From: Kingdonia uniflora
Taxonomy: Eukaryota; Streptophyta; Magnoliopsida; Ranunculales; Circaeasteraceae
Assembly (NCBI GenBank): GCA_014058105.1
Contig: JACGCM010000428.1
Location: 1,426,001 to 1,490,000, forward strand
Reading direction: 5' to 3'
Length of the DNA: 64,000 nucleotides
Under the pieces are notes generated by a model. That model did no database searches and was not told the DNA's origin. It saw nothing but the letters and a program-made list of their open reading frames with translations. Shown in pieces: positions 36,473-48,103 of the stretch. The stretch's first letter is position 1, and the number at the start of each line of letters is the position of its first letter. Both the position numbers and the translations under genes were made by a program.

Positions 36473-39400
36473 TGAATATCAAAGCTCGCAGTTTGATCTT
36501 AGGACCGGTAAGGATTTCACACCTCTTCGTTACTTTATAAAGTAATTTTGAGAAGTTTGGCTACTAACTATTCATTTGAGAGGATTTACAGTTTTTAAGA
36601 GTTCCATTTTGACTGAATATAAGCAAGGATAGTTACCAACTTAATCACAATAATCCCGGTTTCAATTTTTGACCGATTCGGATTTCGCACCTCTCCGTTG
36701 CCTTAGATTATAATTCTGTGAAGCTTGGCTCCCGTCAACTCGTTAGAGGGGTTAGATTATTTTTAAAAGTTTCTTTTCACCAGCCAAAATGCTTGGATTG
36801 TTACGAAATGAATAACAATACTCGCGGTATAAATTTTTGACTGGAACGCATTTCGTACCTCTCCGTTGCTTTATATCGCAATTATGAGATTCTTGGCTAC
36901 CGAGTACAGGTTTGTGAGGCTGTATAGTTTTTAAGAGTTCCTATTCGGCTGACAACAAGCAACGATAGTTACCATACTTATCGCAATACTTCTAGATTAA
37001 ATTTATGACCGTTACGGATTTCACACCTCTCCGTTGCATTTGATCATAATTCTAAGATGCTTTGATACCGTCAACTCGTTTGAGAGGTTGGATAATTTTT
37101 ATGAGTTTCTTTTCAACCAATTGTAACCAAATGAATAAAAATACTCGTTGTTTGAATTTTTGACCTAAACGGATTTCGCACCTCTCCGTTGCTTTTTATA
37201 GTAATTCTGAGAAACTTGGCTACCGAGTACTTCTTTGAGATGTTATATTCTTCTTTAGAGTTCCTTTTTGACCGATAACCCGCTGAGATAATTACCAAAT
37301 TAATCCCAATACACCCGTTTTGAGTATTTGCTGGAACGGATTTCGCATCTCTCGGTTGCTTTAGTTTAAAATTCAGAGATTCTTTGCTACCAAAAACTCG
37401 TTTGAGAGGTTGTATAGTTTATAAGAGTTTCTTTGCGACTGGCAATGAGCTAGGATTGTTACCATATTAAACGCAATATTCGCGGCATCAATTTTTGGCC
37501 GTCGCAGATTTTGCACCTATCCAATGCTTTAGATCGTAATTTTGAGAAGCTTGGTTGCCGTCAACACATTTGACTTCTTGGATCATTTTTAAGAGTTTCT
37601 TTCCAACCGCCAACAAGCAAGGATTGTTACCAAATGATCAAGAATACTCACGGTTTTAATTTTTGACTGGAACGGATTTCGCACCTCTCATTTTCTTTAG
37701 ATCTTAATTCTGAGAATATTGGATTCCGTCAACTCGTTTGAGAGGTTGGATCATTTTAATGAGATTCATTTCGACCGATAACATGGTAGGATTGTTACCA
37801 AATGAATTAAAAAAATAGCGGCATGAATTTTTAATCGATACGTATTTCGTATCTCTCCGTTGCTTTATATCGTAATTCTGAGAAGCTTGGGTGCCGACTA
37901 CATCTTTTATAGGTTATGCAGTTTTTCAGAGTTCTTTTTCAACCGACAACCAACTATGATAGTTCCAAATTAATGGTAATACTCCCGGTTTCAATTTTTG
38001 ATCTGTACGGATTTTGCCCCACTCCGTTGCTTTTGATCGTAATTTTGTGAAGCTTGGCTACCGTCAACTCGTTTGAGAGGTTGGATCATTCTTAAGAGTC
38101 TCATTCCAACTTCCAACATACTAAGATTGTTACCAAATGAATAACATTACTCGCGGTTTGAATTTTTGACCGGTGCGGATTTCACACCTCTCCGTTGCTT
38201 TATATCGTAATTATGGCATTCCTGGCCACCGCGTACTCGTTTTAGAAGTTGTATAGTTTTTAAGAGTTCCTTTTTGACTGAAAACAAGCTTGGTGAGTTA
38301 CCAAATTAATTGCAATACTCTCAGTTTTTATTTTTTACCTGGACGGATTTAGTACCTCACCGTTGCTTTAGATAGTAGTTCTGTGAAGCTTGGCAGCAAT
38401 CAACTCGTTAGAGAGGTTGGATCATTTTTAATAGTTTCATTCCAAAATCCAACATGCTTGGATTGTTACCAAATGAATAACAATACTCGCAGTTTGAATT
38501 TTTAACCGGTATATATTTCACACCTCTCCATTGCTTTATATCGCTATTCTGAGAAGTTTGGCTACCGACTACTTCTTTGAGAGGTTGTACAATTTTAAAG
38601 AATTTAATTTCAAATAAAAATAAGCTAGGATAGTTACCAAATTAATCGCAATACTTCCAGTTTTAATTTTTGACCGGTACGGATTTCTCATTACTCCGTT
38701 TCATTAGATCATAATTCTGTTAAACATGGCTACCATCAACTTATTTGAGTGGTTGGATCATTTTTATGAATTTATTTTTGGCCGATAACATGGTAGCATT
38801 GTTACAAAATGAATAAAAAAAATAGCGATTTGAGTTTTTTAACTGATACGAATTTCACACCTCTCCGTTGCTTTATATTGTAATTCTGTGAAGCTTTGGT
38901 ACCGACTACACATTTGAGAGGTTATGCTATTTTTCTGAGTGCCTTCTTGACCGATAACCAGCTAGGCTAGTTACCAAATTAATGGCAATACTTCGAGTTT
39001 GAATTTTGGCTGGTACGGATTTCGTACCTCTCCGTTGTTTTAGATAGAAATTCAGATATTCTTGGCTACCGACAACTCGTTCTAGTGGTTGTATAGTTTT
39101 TAAGATTTCCTTTTCGATAGACAACAAGCAAGGATAGTTACCAAATTGATCGCAATACTCCCGGTTTCAATTTTAGAACGGTACGGATTTTCCCTCTCTC
39201 CATTGCTTTAGATCGTAATTCTTAAAAGCTTGGGTACCATAATCTCATTTGAGAGGTTGGATCATTTTTAAGAGTTTCATTCTTTTAACCAAAATGTTTG
39301 GATTGTTACCAAATGAATAACAATACACATAATTTGAATTTTCGACCGGTATGGATTTCACACCTCTCCGTTGCTTTAGATCGTAATTCTGATAAACTTG

Positions 39401-40645
39401 GCTACCGTCAACTCGTTTGAATGGTAGGATCAGTTTTATGAGTTTCTTTTTGTCCGACAACATGGTAGGATTGTTACCAAAAGAATAAAAAAATAGCAGT
39501 TTTAGTTTTTTTACCGATACGGATTTCATATCTCTCTGATGCTTTATATCGTAATTCTGAGAAGCTTGGGTAACGACTACAAATTTGAGAGGTTATCCTG
39601 CATTTCAGAGCGCCTTTTCAACCGATAACCTGCTAGGATAGTTAACAAATTAATGGCAATACTCCCAGTTTGAGTTTTGACCGGTTCGGATTTTGCACCT
39701 CTTCGTTGCATTAGATAAAAATTATGAGATTCCAGGCAGCCGACATCTTGTTTGAGAGGTTGTGCAGCTTTAAAGATTTCCTTTCTCATAGACAACAAGC
39801 TAGGATAGTTGCCGAATTAATCGCAATACACCCGGTATCAATTTTTTATCGGTACGGATTTCGCCCCTCTCCATTGCTTTAGATCATAATTCTTAGAAGC
39901 CTGGCTACCGCCAACTCATTTGAGAGGCTGGATCATTTTAAAGAGCTTCATTCCATCAGCCAACATGCATGGATTGTTACCAAATGTGTAACAATACTCT
40001 CAATTTGAATTTTTGACCGGCATGAATTTCAAACCTCTCCGTTTCTTTATATCGTAATTCTGATAAGCTTGGCTACCCTCAACTCGTTCTAGAGGTTGGA
40101 TTATTTTTAAGATTTTCTTTCCAACCTCCAAAAAGCTAGGATTGTTGCCAAATGAATAACAATAGTCACGGTTTAAATTTTTGACTGGTGCGGATTTCGC
40201 ACCTCTCCGTTGCTTTATATCGTAATTATGCGATTCTTGGCTACCTACTACTCGTTTGTGAGGTTGTATTGTTCTTAAGAATTCCTTTTCAGCCGACAAC
40301 AAGCAAGGATAGTAACCAAATTAGTCGTAATACTTCCGGATTCAATTTTAGACCTGTACGGATTTTACACCTATCCGTTGCATTAGATCGTAAATCTAAG
40401 AAGCTTGGCTACCGTCATCTTGTTAGTGAGGTTGGATCATTTTTATGTGTTTCTTTTCGGCCATAAATATGCTAGGATTGTTGCCAAATGAATAACAATA
40501 CTGGTGGTTTGAATTTTTGCCCGAAACGTATTTTGCACCACTCCGTTGCTTTATATCGCAATTCTGAGAAACTTTGATACCGAGTACTCCTTTAGGAAGT
40601 TATGTTCTTTTCAGAGTTCCTTTTCGATGATAACCCGCTAGTATA

Positions 40646-40781
40646 GTTACCAAATTGATCGCAATAATCCCGGTTTGAGTTGCTTTTGATTAAAATTCTG
40701 AGATTGTTTATTACCGATAACTCGTTTGAGTAGTTGTATAGTTTATATGAGTTCCTTTTCGACTGAAAACAAGCTAGGATA
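40646..40781 (+). repeat. Shortened monomer (136 bp), copy B partner
   Basis: The joint CCGGTTTGAGTTGCTTTTG sits at the same place and gives the same length as copy A at 28547. The following monomer starts TTAC, without the G, in both copies, which is a second shared mark. Confidence 0.88.
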
Positions 40782-41786
40782 TTACAAAATTAAATGCAAT
40801 ATTCGCGGCTTGGATTTTTGACCGTTACCGATTTCGCACACCTCCGTTCCATTAGATCGTAATTCTGAGAAGCTTGGCTACCGTCAACTCGTTTGAGAGG
40901 TTGGATCATTTTAAAGAGTTTCATTCCAACCTCCAATTTTCAAGGATTGTTACCAAATGATTAACAATACTCGTAACTTAAATTTTTTACCGGTATGGAT
41001 TTCACACCACTCCGCTGCATTGTATTGCAATTCAGTGAAGCTTGGTTGCCGACTAATCTTTTTAGAGGATATACAGCTTTTAAGAGTTCCTTTTTGACTG
41101 CTAACAAGCTAGAATAGTTTCCAAATTAATCGCAATACTCCAGGTTTTAATTTTTGACCTATATAGATTTTACACCTCTCTGTTGCTTTAGGTCGTAATT
41201 CTGAAAAGCTTAGCTGCCATCAACTCGTTTGAGAGGTTGGATTATTTTTTAGTGTTTCTTTCCAACAGCCAAAATGCCAGGATTGTTACAAAATGAATAT
41301 CAATACCTCGCGATTTGAATTTTAAACTGGTACGGATTTCGTGCCTCTCCGTTGCATTAGATCGTAATTTTAAGAGGTTTTGCTGCCCTCGCCTCGTTTG
41401 AGAGGTTGGATCATTTTTTTGAGTTTCTTCTGTACAAAAAAATACTAAGATTGTTACCAAATGAATAACAATACTCGCGGTTTATTTATTTGATCGTAAT
41501 GGATTTCGCACCTCTATGTTGCTTTTTATAATAATTCTAAGAAGCTTTGCTACCGAGTACTCCATTGTGATGATGTGTTCTTTTTCAGAGCTCTTTTTTG
41601 ACAAATAACCCGCAAGTTTAGTTACCAAATTAATCGCAATACTCTCGGTTTGTGTTTTTCCCGGTTCGTATTTCGCACTTCTCGGATGCTTTAGATCGAA
41701 ATTTGGAGATTCCTGGCTACCGATAACTCGTTTGAGATGTTGTATAATTTTTATGAGTTCCTTTTTGACTGACAACTAGCAGGATA

Positions 41787-41817
41787 GTTACCAAATTAGG
41801 TTATATAGTTTATATGA
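41787..41817 (+). repeat. 31-bp mini-unit, copy B partner
   Basis: The unit has the same head-plus-tail structure and length as 29630-29660, and the flanking monomers also match (AACTAGCAGGATAG before, ATATTCGAGGCTTG after). Confidence 0.88.
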
Positions 41818-43501
41818 GTTACCAAATTAATCACAATATTCGAGGCTTGAATTTTTTACTATTACAAATTTTGCACTTCTCCGTTGCTTTAGATCGTAAT
41901 TCTGAGAAGCTTCGCTCCCGTTAACTCGATTGTGAGGTTGGATCATTTTTAAGAGTTTCTTTCCAACCGCCAGCATACAAGGATTTTTTCCAAATGATTT
42001 ACAATACTCGCGGTTTTAATATTTTGCCGTTACGGATTTCGCACCTCACGGTTGCTTTAGAATAAAACTCTGAGATTCTTGGCTACCGATAGCTCGTTTG
42101 AGAAGTTGTGTGGTTTTAAAGAGTTCCATTTCAACTGACAACAAGCTTGAATAGTTCCAAAATTAGTCGCAATGCTCCCAGTTTAAATTTGTGACCGGTA
42201 CGGAATTTGTCCCTCTCCGCTGTTTTAGATCGTAATTCTAAGAAGCTTGACTGCCGTAAACTTTTTGATAGGATGGACTACTTTAAGTAGTTTTATTCAA
42301 ACTGCCAGCATGCTAGGATTCTTTCCAAATGAATAACAATAGTCGCAGTTTGGATTTTTGACCGGTATGGATTTCACACCACTCCCTTGCATTATATCGT
42401 AATTCTGAGAAGCTTGGCTACCGACTCTTCTATTGAGAGGATTAATAGTTTGTAAGAGTTCCTTTTTGACTGAAAAGAAGTTAAGATAGTTACGAAATTA
42501 ATTGCAATACTCCCGGTTTCAATTTTTCACCGATATGGATTTCGGACCTCTCCGTTGCATTAGATCGCAATTCTATGAAGCTTGGCTAACGTCAACTCAT
42601 TTCAGAGGTTGAATTATGTTTATGATTTTGCTTCCTGCCGCCAAAATACTAGCATTGTTACCAAATGAATAACAATACTCGCAGTTTTAATTTTTGACTG
42701 GTACAGATTTTGCACTTCTCCGTTTCTTTACATTGCAATTATGAGATTCTTGGCTACCGAGTACTCGTTTATGAGGTTGTATAGTTTTTATGAATTCCTT
42801 TTTGACTAACAACAAGCTAGGATAGTTACCAAATTAATCACAATATTCGCGTCTTGAATTTTTGACCGTTTCGGATTTCGCACCTTTCCGTTGCTTTAGA
42901 TCGTAATTCTGAGAAGCTTGGCTACCGTCAACTCATTTGAGAGGTTGGATCATTTTTAAGAGTTTCTTTGCAACCTCCAACATGCAATGACTATTACTCA
43001 ATGAGTAACAATAATCGGTGTTTAAAATTTTGACCGGTACAGATTTCGCACCTCTCCGCTGCTTTAGATCGTAATTTTGATAAGCTTGGCTATCGTCAAC
43101 TCGTTCAAGTAGTTGGATTATTTTTATGAGATTCTTTTTGACCGACCACATTATAGCATTCTAACTAAATGAATAAAATAAATTAAAATAGCGGCTTGAA
43201 TTTTTAACCGACTTGGATTTCGGACCTCTCCGTTGCTTTATATCGCAATTCTGAGAAGCTTGGGTGCCGACTACATCTTTGAGGGGTTATGCAGTTTTTC
43301 AGAGTTATTTTTCAACCGAAAACCAGCTATGATAGTTACCAAATTAATGGCAATACTCCCGGCTTGAGTTTTTGCCGGTACGAATTTTGCACCTCTCCGT
43401 TGCTTTAGATCAAAATTCTATGATTCTTGCCTACCGACAACTCTTTTGTGAGGTTTTATAGTTTTTAAGAGTTCCTTTTCGACAGACAACAAGCTAGGAT
43501 A

Positions 43502-43669
43502 GGTCGCGAATTAATCATAATGCTCCCGGTTTCAATTTTTGACCGATACGGATTCCGCACCTCTCCGTTGCATTAGATCTTATTTTTGAGAAGCTTGGCT
43601 AACGTCTACTCATTTGAGAGGTTGAATTATTTTTAAGAGTTTCTTTCCAACCGCCAAATTGCTTGGATT
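43502..43669 (+). repeat. Chimeric v3/v5 monomer, full length, in copy B
   Basis: The front, GGTCGCGAATTAATCATAATG, matches copy A at 31281; the back, GAATTATTTTTAAGAGTTTC with CCAACCGCCAAATTGC, matches copy A at 31730-31768. Copy A has 489 bp (31281-31769) for these 168 bp. Two monomers were lost in register in copy B, while copy A carries a separate 16-bp loss. Confidence 0.8.
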
Positions 43670-44173
43670 GTTACCAAATGAATAACAATACTCGTGGTTT
43701 AAATTTGTGATTGGTACGGATTTTGCACCTTTTCGTTACTTTATATCATGATTATGACATTCTTGGTTACCGACTACTCTTTTGTGAGGTTGCATAGTTT
43801 TTAAGAATTCCTTTTGGACTGACAACAACATAGCTTAATTACCAAATTAATAGCAATATTCGCGGCTTAAATTTTTGACCGTTACGGATTTCGCACATCT
43901 CCGTTGCTTTGGATCGAAATTTTGATAAGCTTGGCTACCGTCAACTCGCTTGAGAGGTCGGATCATTTTTAAGAGTTTGTTTCCAACCGCAGGCATAAAA
44001 GGATTGTTACTAAATGATTAACAATACTCACGGTTTAAGTTTTTGACCGGTACGGAATTCGCACCTCTCCATTGCTATAGATCGTAATTCATATAAGCTT
44101 TGCTAACATCAACTCGTTTGTGAGATTGGATCATTTTTTTAAATTTCATTTCGACCGAAAACATGGTAGGATT

Positions 44174-44240
44174 ATCAACAAATGATTAAAAAAAATAGCG
44201 GTTTACAGAGTTCCTTTTCGTCCAACGACTAGCTACGATA
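44174..44240 (+). repeat. Partial monomer (67 bp), copy B only
   Basis: AATAGCGGTTTAC joins AGAGTTCCTTTTCG near 44,207. Copy A has 340 bp here (32273-32612): a v8-type monomer followed by v1, both with AATAGCGGTT in their front. Copy B lost 273 bp. Confidence 0.82.
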
Positions 44241-44367
44241 GTTACCAAATTAATGGCAATAGTTCCGGCTTGAATTTTTAAACGGTACGGATTTCGCACC
44301 TTTCCGTAGCTTTATATCATAATTACGCTCTTAAGAATTCGGTTTCAACCAAAAACATTCTAGGATA
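44241..44367 (+). repeat. Partial monomer (127 bp), copy B only
   Basis: TATATCATAATTACG joins CTCTTAAGAATTCGG near 44,329; the GAGATTCTTGGCTACC core of v6 is gone. Copy A has 168 bp at 32613-32780. It directly follows the 67-bp unit, so two losses cluster within 200 bp. Confidence 0.82.
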
Positions 44368-47300
44368 GTTACCAAATTAATCGTAATACTTCCGGATTCA
44401 ATTTTTGACCGGTACGGATTTCACACTTCTCCGTTGGATTAGATCGTAATTCTAAGAAACTTGGCTACCGTCATCTCGTTTAGATGTTGGATCATTTTTA
44501 TGAGTATCTTTTCGACCAAAAGCATGCAAGGATTGTTGGCAAATGAATATTAATACTCGTGGTTTGAATTTTTGACCGAAACGTATTTTGCACCTCTACG
44601 TTGCTTTATATCGTAATTCTGAGAAGCTTTGCTACCGTGTACTCCTTTGAGAAGTTATGTTCTTTTTCAGAGTTCCTTTTTGACGGATAAACCGCTAGGA
44701 TAGTTACCAAATTAACCATAATAATCCAGGTTTGATTTTTTGCTTGGACGGATTTCACACCTTTTGGTTGATTTAGATCAAAATTTTGAGATTCTTTGCA
44801 ACCGACAACTCATTTGAGTAGTTGTATAGTTTTTAAGAGTTCATTTTCAACTGAAAACAACTTAGGATAGTTACCAAATTAATCGCAATATTCGCGGCTA
44901 GAATTTTTTGACCGTTATAGATTTCACACCTCTTCATTGCCTTAAATCATAATTTAGAGAAGCTTGGCTACCGTTAACTCGTTTGAGAGGTTGGATCATT
45001 TTAAAGAGTTTCTTTTAAACCTCCAACATGTGAGGATTGTTTCTGAATGATTAGCAATACTCACAGTTTATATTTTAGACTGGTATAGATTTCACACCTC
45101 TCTGCTGCTTTATATCGCAATTCAGAGAAGCTTGGCTACCGACTATTCTATTGGAAGGATTTATAGTTTTTAAGAGTTTCTTTTCAACTGCATACAAGCT
45201 AGGATGGTTACCAAATTAATCGCAATAGTCCCGGTTTAAATTTTTGATATGGATTTTGCACCTCTCCATTGCTTTAGATCGTAATTCTGATAAGCTTTCC
45301 TACCGCCAACTCGTTTGAGAGATTGGATTATTTTTAAGAGTTTATTTCTAGCTGCCAAAATGCCAAGATTGTTACCAAATGAATAACAATACTCGCGGTT
45401 TGAATTTTTAACTGCTGCGGATTTCGGACCTCTCCGTTGCATTAGATCGTAATTCTATGAAGCTTGGTTGTAATCAACTCGTTTGAGAGATTGGATCATT
45501 TTTATGATTTTTTCAACCAAAAACATGCTAAGATTGTTACCAAATGAATAACAATAGTCGTGGCTTGAATTTTTGACCGAAACGGATTTTACACCTCACG
45601 GTTGTTTTTATATCAATTCTGAGAACCTTGGCTACCAAGTACTCCATTGAGATGTTATGTTCTTTTTCAGAGTTCCTTTTGGACCGATAATCCGCAAGTA
45701 TAGCTACCAAATTAATCGTAATACTCCCGGTTTGAGTTTTTGCCGGTTCGGATTTTGTACCTCACGGTTGCCTTAGATAAAAATTCTGAGATTCCTTGCT
45801 ACCGATAACTCGTTTAAGATTTTGTATAGTTTTTAAGAGTTCCCTTATGATTGACAACTAGCTATGATTTCTACCTAATTAATCATAATATTTGAGGCAT
45901 GAATTTTTGACTGTTAATAATTTTACACCTCTCCTTTACTTTGGATCGTAATTCAGAGAAGCTTGGCTACCGTCAACTCGCTTGAGAGGTTGGATATATT
46001 TTATGAGTATCTTTTCGACCGACAACATGGTAGGATTGTTTCCGAATGAATAAAAAAAATGTGGTTGGACTTTTTGACCGATACGAATTTCGCGCCACTC
46101 CGTGGTATTATATCCTAATTCTGAGAAGCTTGGTTACCGACTAATCTTTTGAGAGGATTTACAGTTTTTAAGAGTTCCGTTTTAACTGAAAATTAGCTAG
46201 GATGGTTGCCAAATTAATTGCAATACTCCAGGTTTCAATTTTTGACCGATACAGATTTTGCACATTTCTACTGCATTAGATCGTAATTATGAGAAGCTTG
46301 GCTACCGTCAACTCGTTTGCGAGATGGATTATTTTTAAGAGTTTCTTTCCAACCGCCAAAATGCTTGGATTGTTACCAAATGACTAAAATTTATTGCGGT
46401 TTTAATTTTTAACTGGTACGGATTTTGCACCTCCCCGCTACTTTATATTGTAATTATGAGATTCCCTGCTGCCGACCACTCGTTGGTGAGGTTGCATTGT
46501 TTTTATGAATTCCTTTTTGACTGACAAGAAGCTTGGATAGTTACCAAATTAATCCCAATATTCGAGGCTAGAATTTTTGACCGTTACAGATTTTGCATCA
46601 CTCCGCCGCTTTAGATCGTAATTCTAAGAAGCTCGGTTACCGTCAACTCGTTTGAGATGTTGGATCATATTTAAGAGTTTCACTCCAACCACCAACATAA
46701 AAGGATTGTTACTAAATGATTAACAATACTCGAGGTTTAGGTTTTTGACCGGTACGAATTTACACCTCTCCGCTGCTTTATATCAAAATTCGGATAAGCT
46801 TGGCTAACGTCAACCCATTTGAGAGGTTGGATCATTTTTATGAGTCTCTTTTTGCCTGACCACATGGTAGGATTGTTGCCAAATGAATAAAAAACATAGT
46901 GGCTTGATTTTTTAACCGATTTGGATTTCGCACCTCTCCGTTGCTTTATATCACAATTCGGAGAAGCTTGGGTACCGACTACACCTTTGTGAGGTTAAGT
47001 AGTTTTTCAGAGTTCCTTTTCAACCCACAAAAAACTATGATAGTTACCAAATTAATGGCAATAGTTTCGGCTTGAGTTTTTGCCATTACGGATTTAGCAC
47101 CACTCCGTCGCTTTAGATCTAAATTATGAGATTCTTGCCTACCGACAACTCGTTTAAAAGGTCGTACAGTTTTAAAAAGTTTCTTTTCGATAGACAACAT
47201 GCTTGGATAGTTACCGAATAAATCGCAATGCTCCCGGTTTCAATTTTTGACCGGTACGGAATCGCCCCTCTCCGTTGCTTAAGATCGAAATTCTGTAAAG

Positions 47301-48103
47301 CTTGGCTACCGTCAACTCGTTTGAGAGGTTGGGTCATTTTAACGAATTTCATTCCAGCGGCCAACATGCTAGAATTGTAACCAAATGAATAACAATACTC
47401 GCTGTTGGAATTTTTGACTGGCATGGATTTCACACCTCTCCTTTGCTTTATCTCGTAATTCTGAGAAGCTTGGCTACCGACTATTCATTTGAAAGGTTTT
47501 ATAGTTTTTAAGAGTTCCATTTTGACTAAAAATAAGCTAGGATAGTTACCAAATTATTTAAAATACTTTAGGTTTAAATTTCTGACCGGTACGGATTTCG
47601 TACCTCTCAGTTTCCTTAGATAGTAATTCTGAAATGCTTGGCTACCGTCAACTCGTTTGAGAGATTAGATTATTTATAAATGTTTCTTTCCAACTGCCAA
47701 AAAGCTAGGATTGTTTCCAAATTAATAACAATACTCGCAGTTTGAATTTAAACTAGTACAGATTTCGCACCTCTCAGTTGCTTTATATCGTAATTCAGAT
47801 ATGCTTGGTTACCGACTACACCTTTGAGAGGTTATGCAGTTTTTCAGAATTCCTTTTTGATCGACATTCTGCTACGATAGTTACCAAATTAATGACAATA
47901 CTCCCGGATTGAGTTTTTACCCGCACGGATTTTGCACCTCTTTGTTGCTTTAGATCCAAATTCAAAAATTCTTTGCTATCGACAACTCGTTTGAGAAGTT
48001 GTATTGTTTTTAAGAGTTCCTTTTCGATAGACAACAAGCTAGGATAGTTACCGAATTAGTAGCAATACTTCCGGTTTAAATTTTTTACCGGTACGAATTT
48101 CGT

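Larger units (their letters stand above)
36093..36589 (+). repeat. Spacer segment between copies A and B, derived from the ~33.3-kb register
   Basis: From the C-tract to about 36,410 this resembles 33,310-33,600: GATTATTTTTAAGAGTTTAT with AAACTGCCAAAATGCG, TTTTTAACTGCTTCGG, TTTTTTTAATCCAAAAATATG. The same register occurs at about 45,330. It ends in a 91-bp partial monomer (36382-36472). The monomer from 36473 has TTTATAAAGTAATTTTGAG, like the one near 31,520. The stretch is satellite but out of order relative to copies A and B. Confidence 0.65.
36590..48103 (+). repeat. Copy B of the ~12-kb (72-monomer) duplication
   Basis: Copy B is the partner of 24,500-36,092, in the same orientation. It shares three odd monomers with copy A: a 13-bp loss near 37,120, a 136-bp monomer at 40646 and a 31-bp mini-unit at 41787. 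These were therefore present before the duplication. It has its own losses: an in-phase loss of two monomers at 43502, a 67-bp partial unit at 44174 and a 127-bp unit at 44241. The two copies differ in most monomers, so the duplication is old relative to the 18-23-kb HOR. Confidence 0.82.

Noticed and set aside
43160..43195. A/T-rich stretch AATAAAATAAATTAAAATAG as an origin or promoter-like element
   Set aside because: It is the variable A-rich start of a v1 monomer, lengthened by a few bases relative to copy A (near 30,955); nothing else supports a function.
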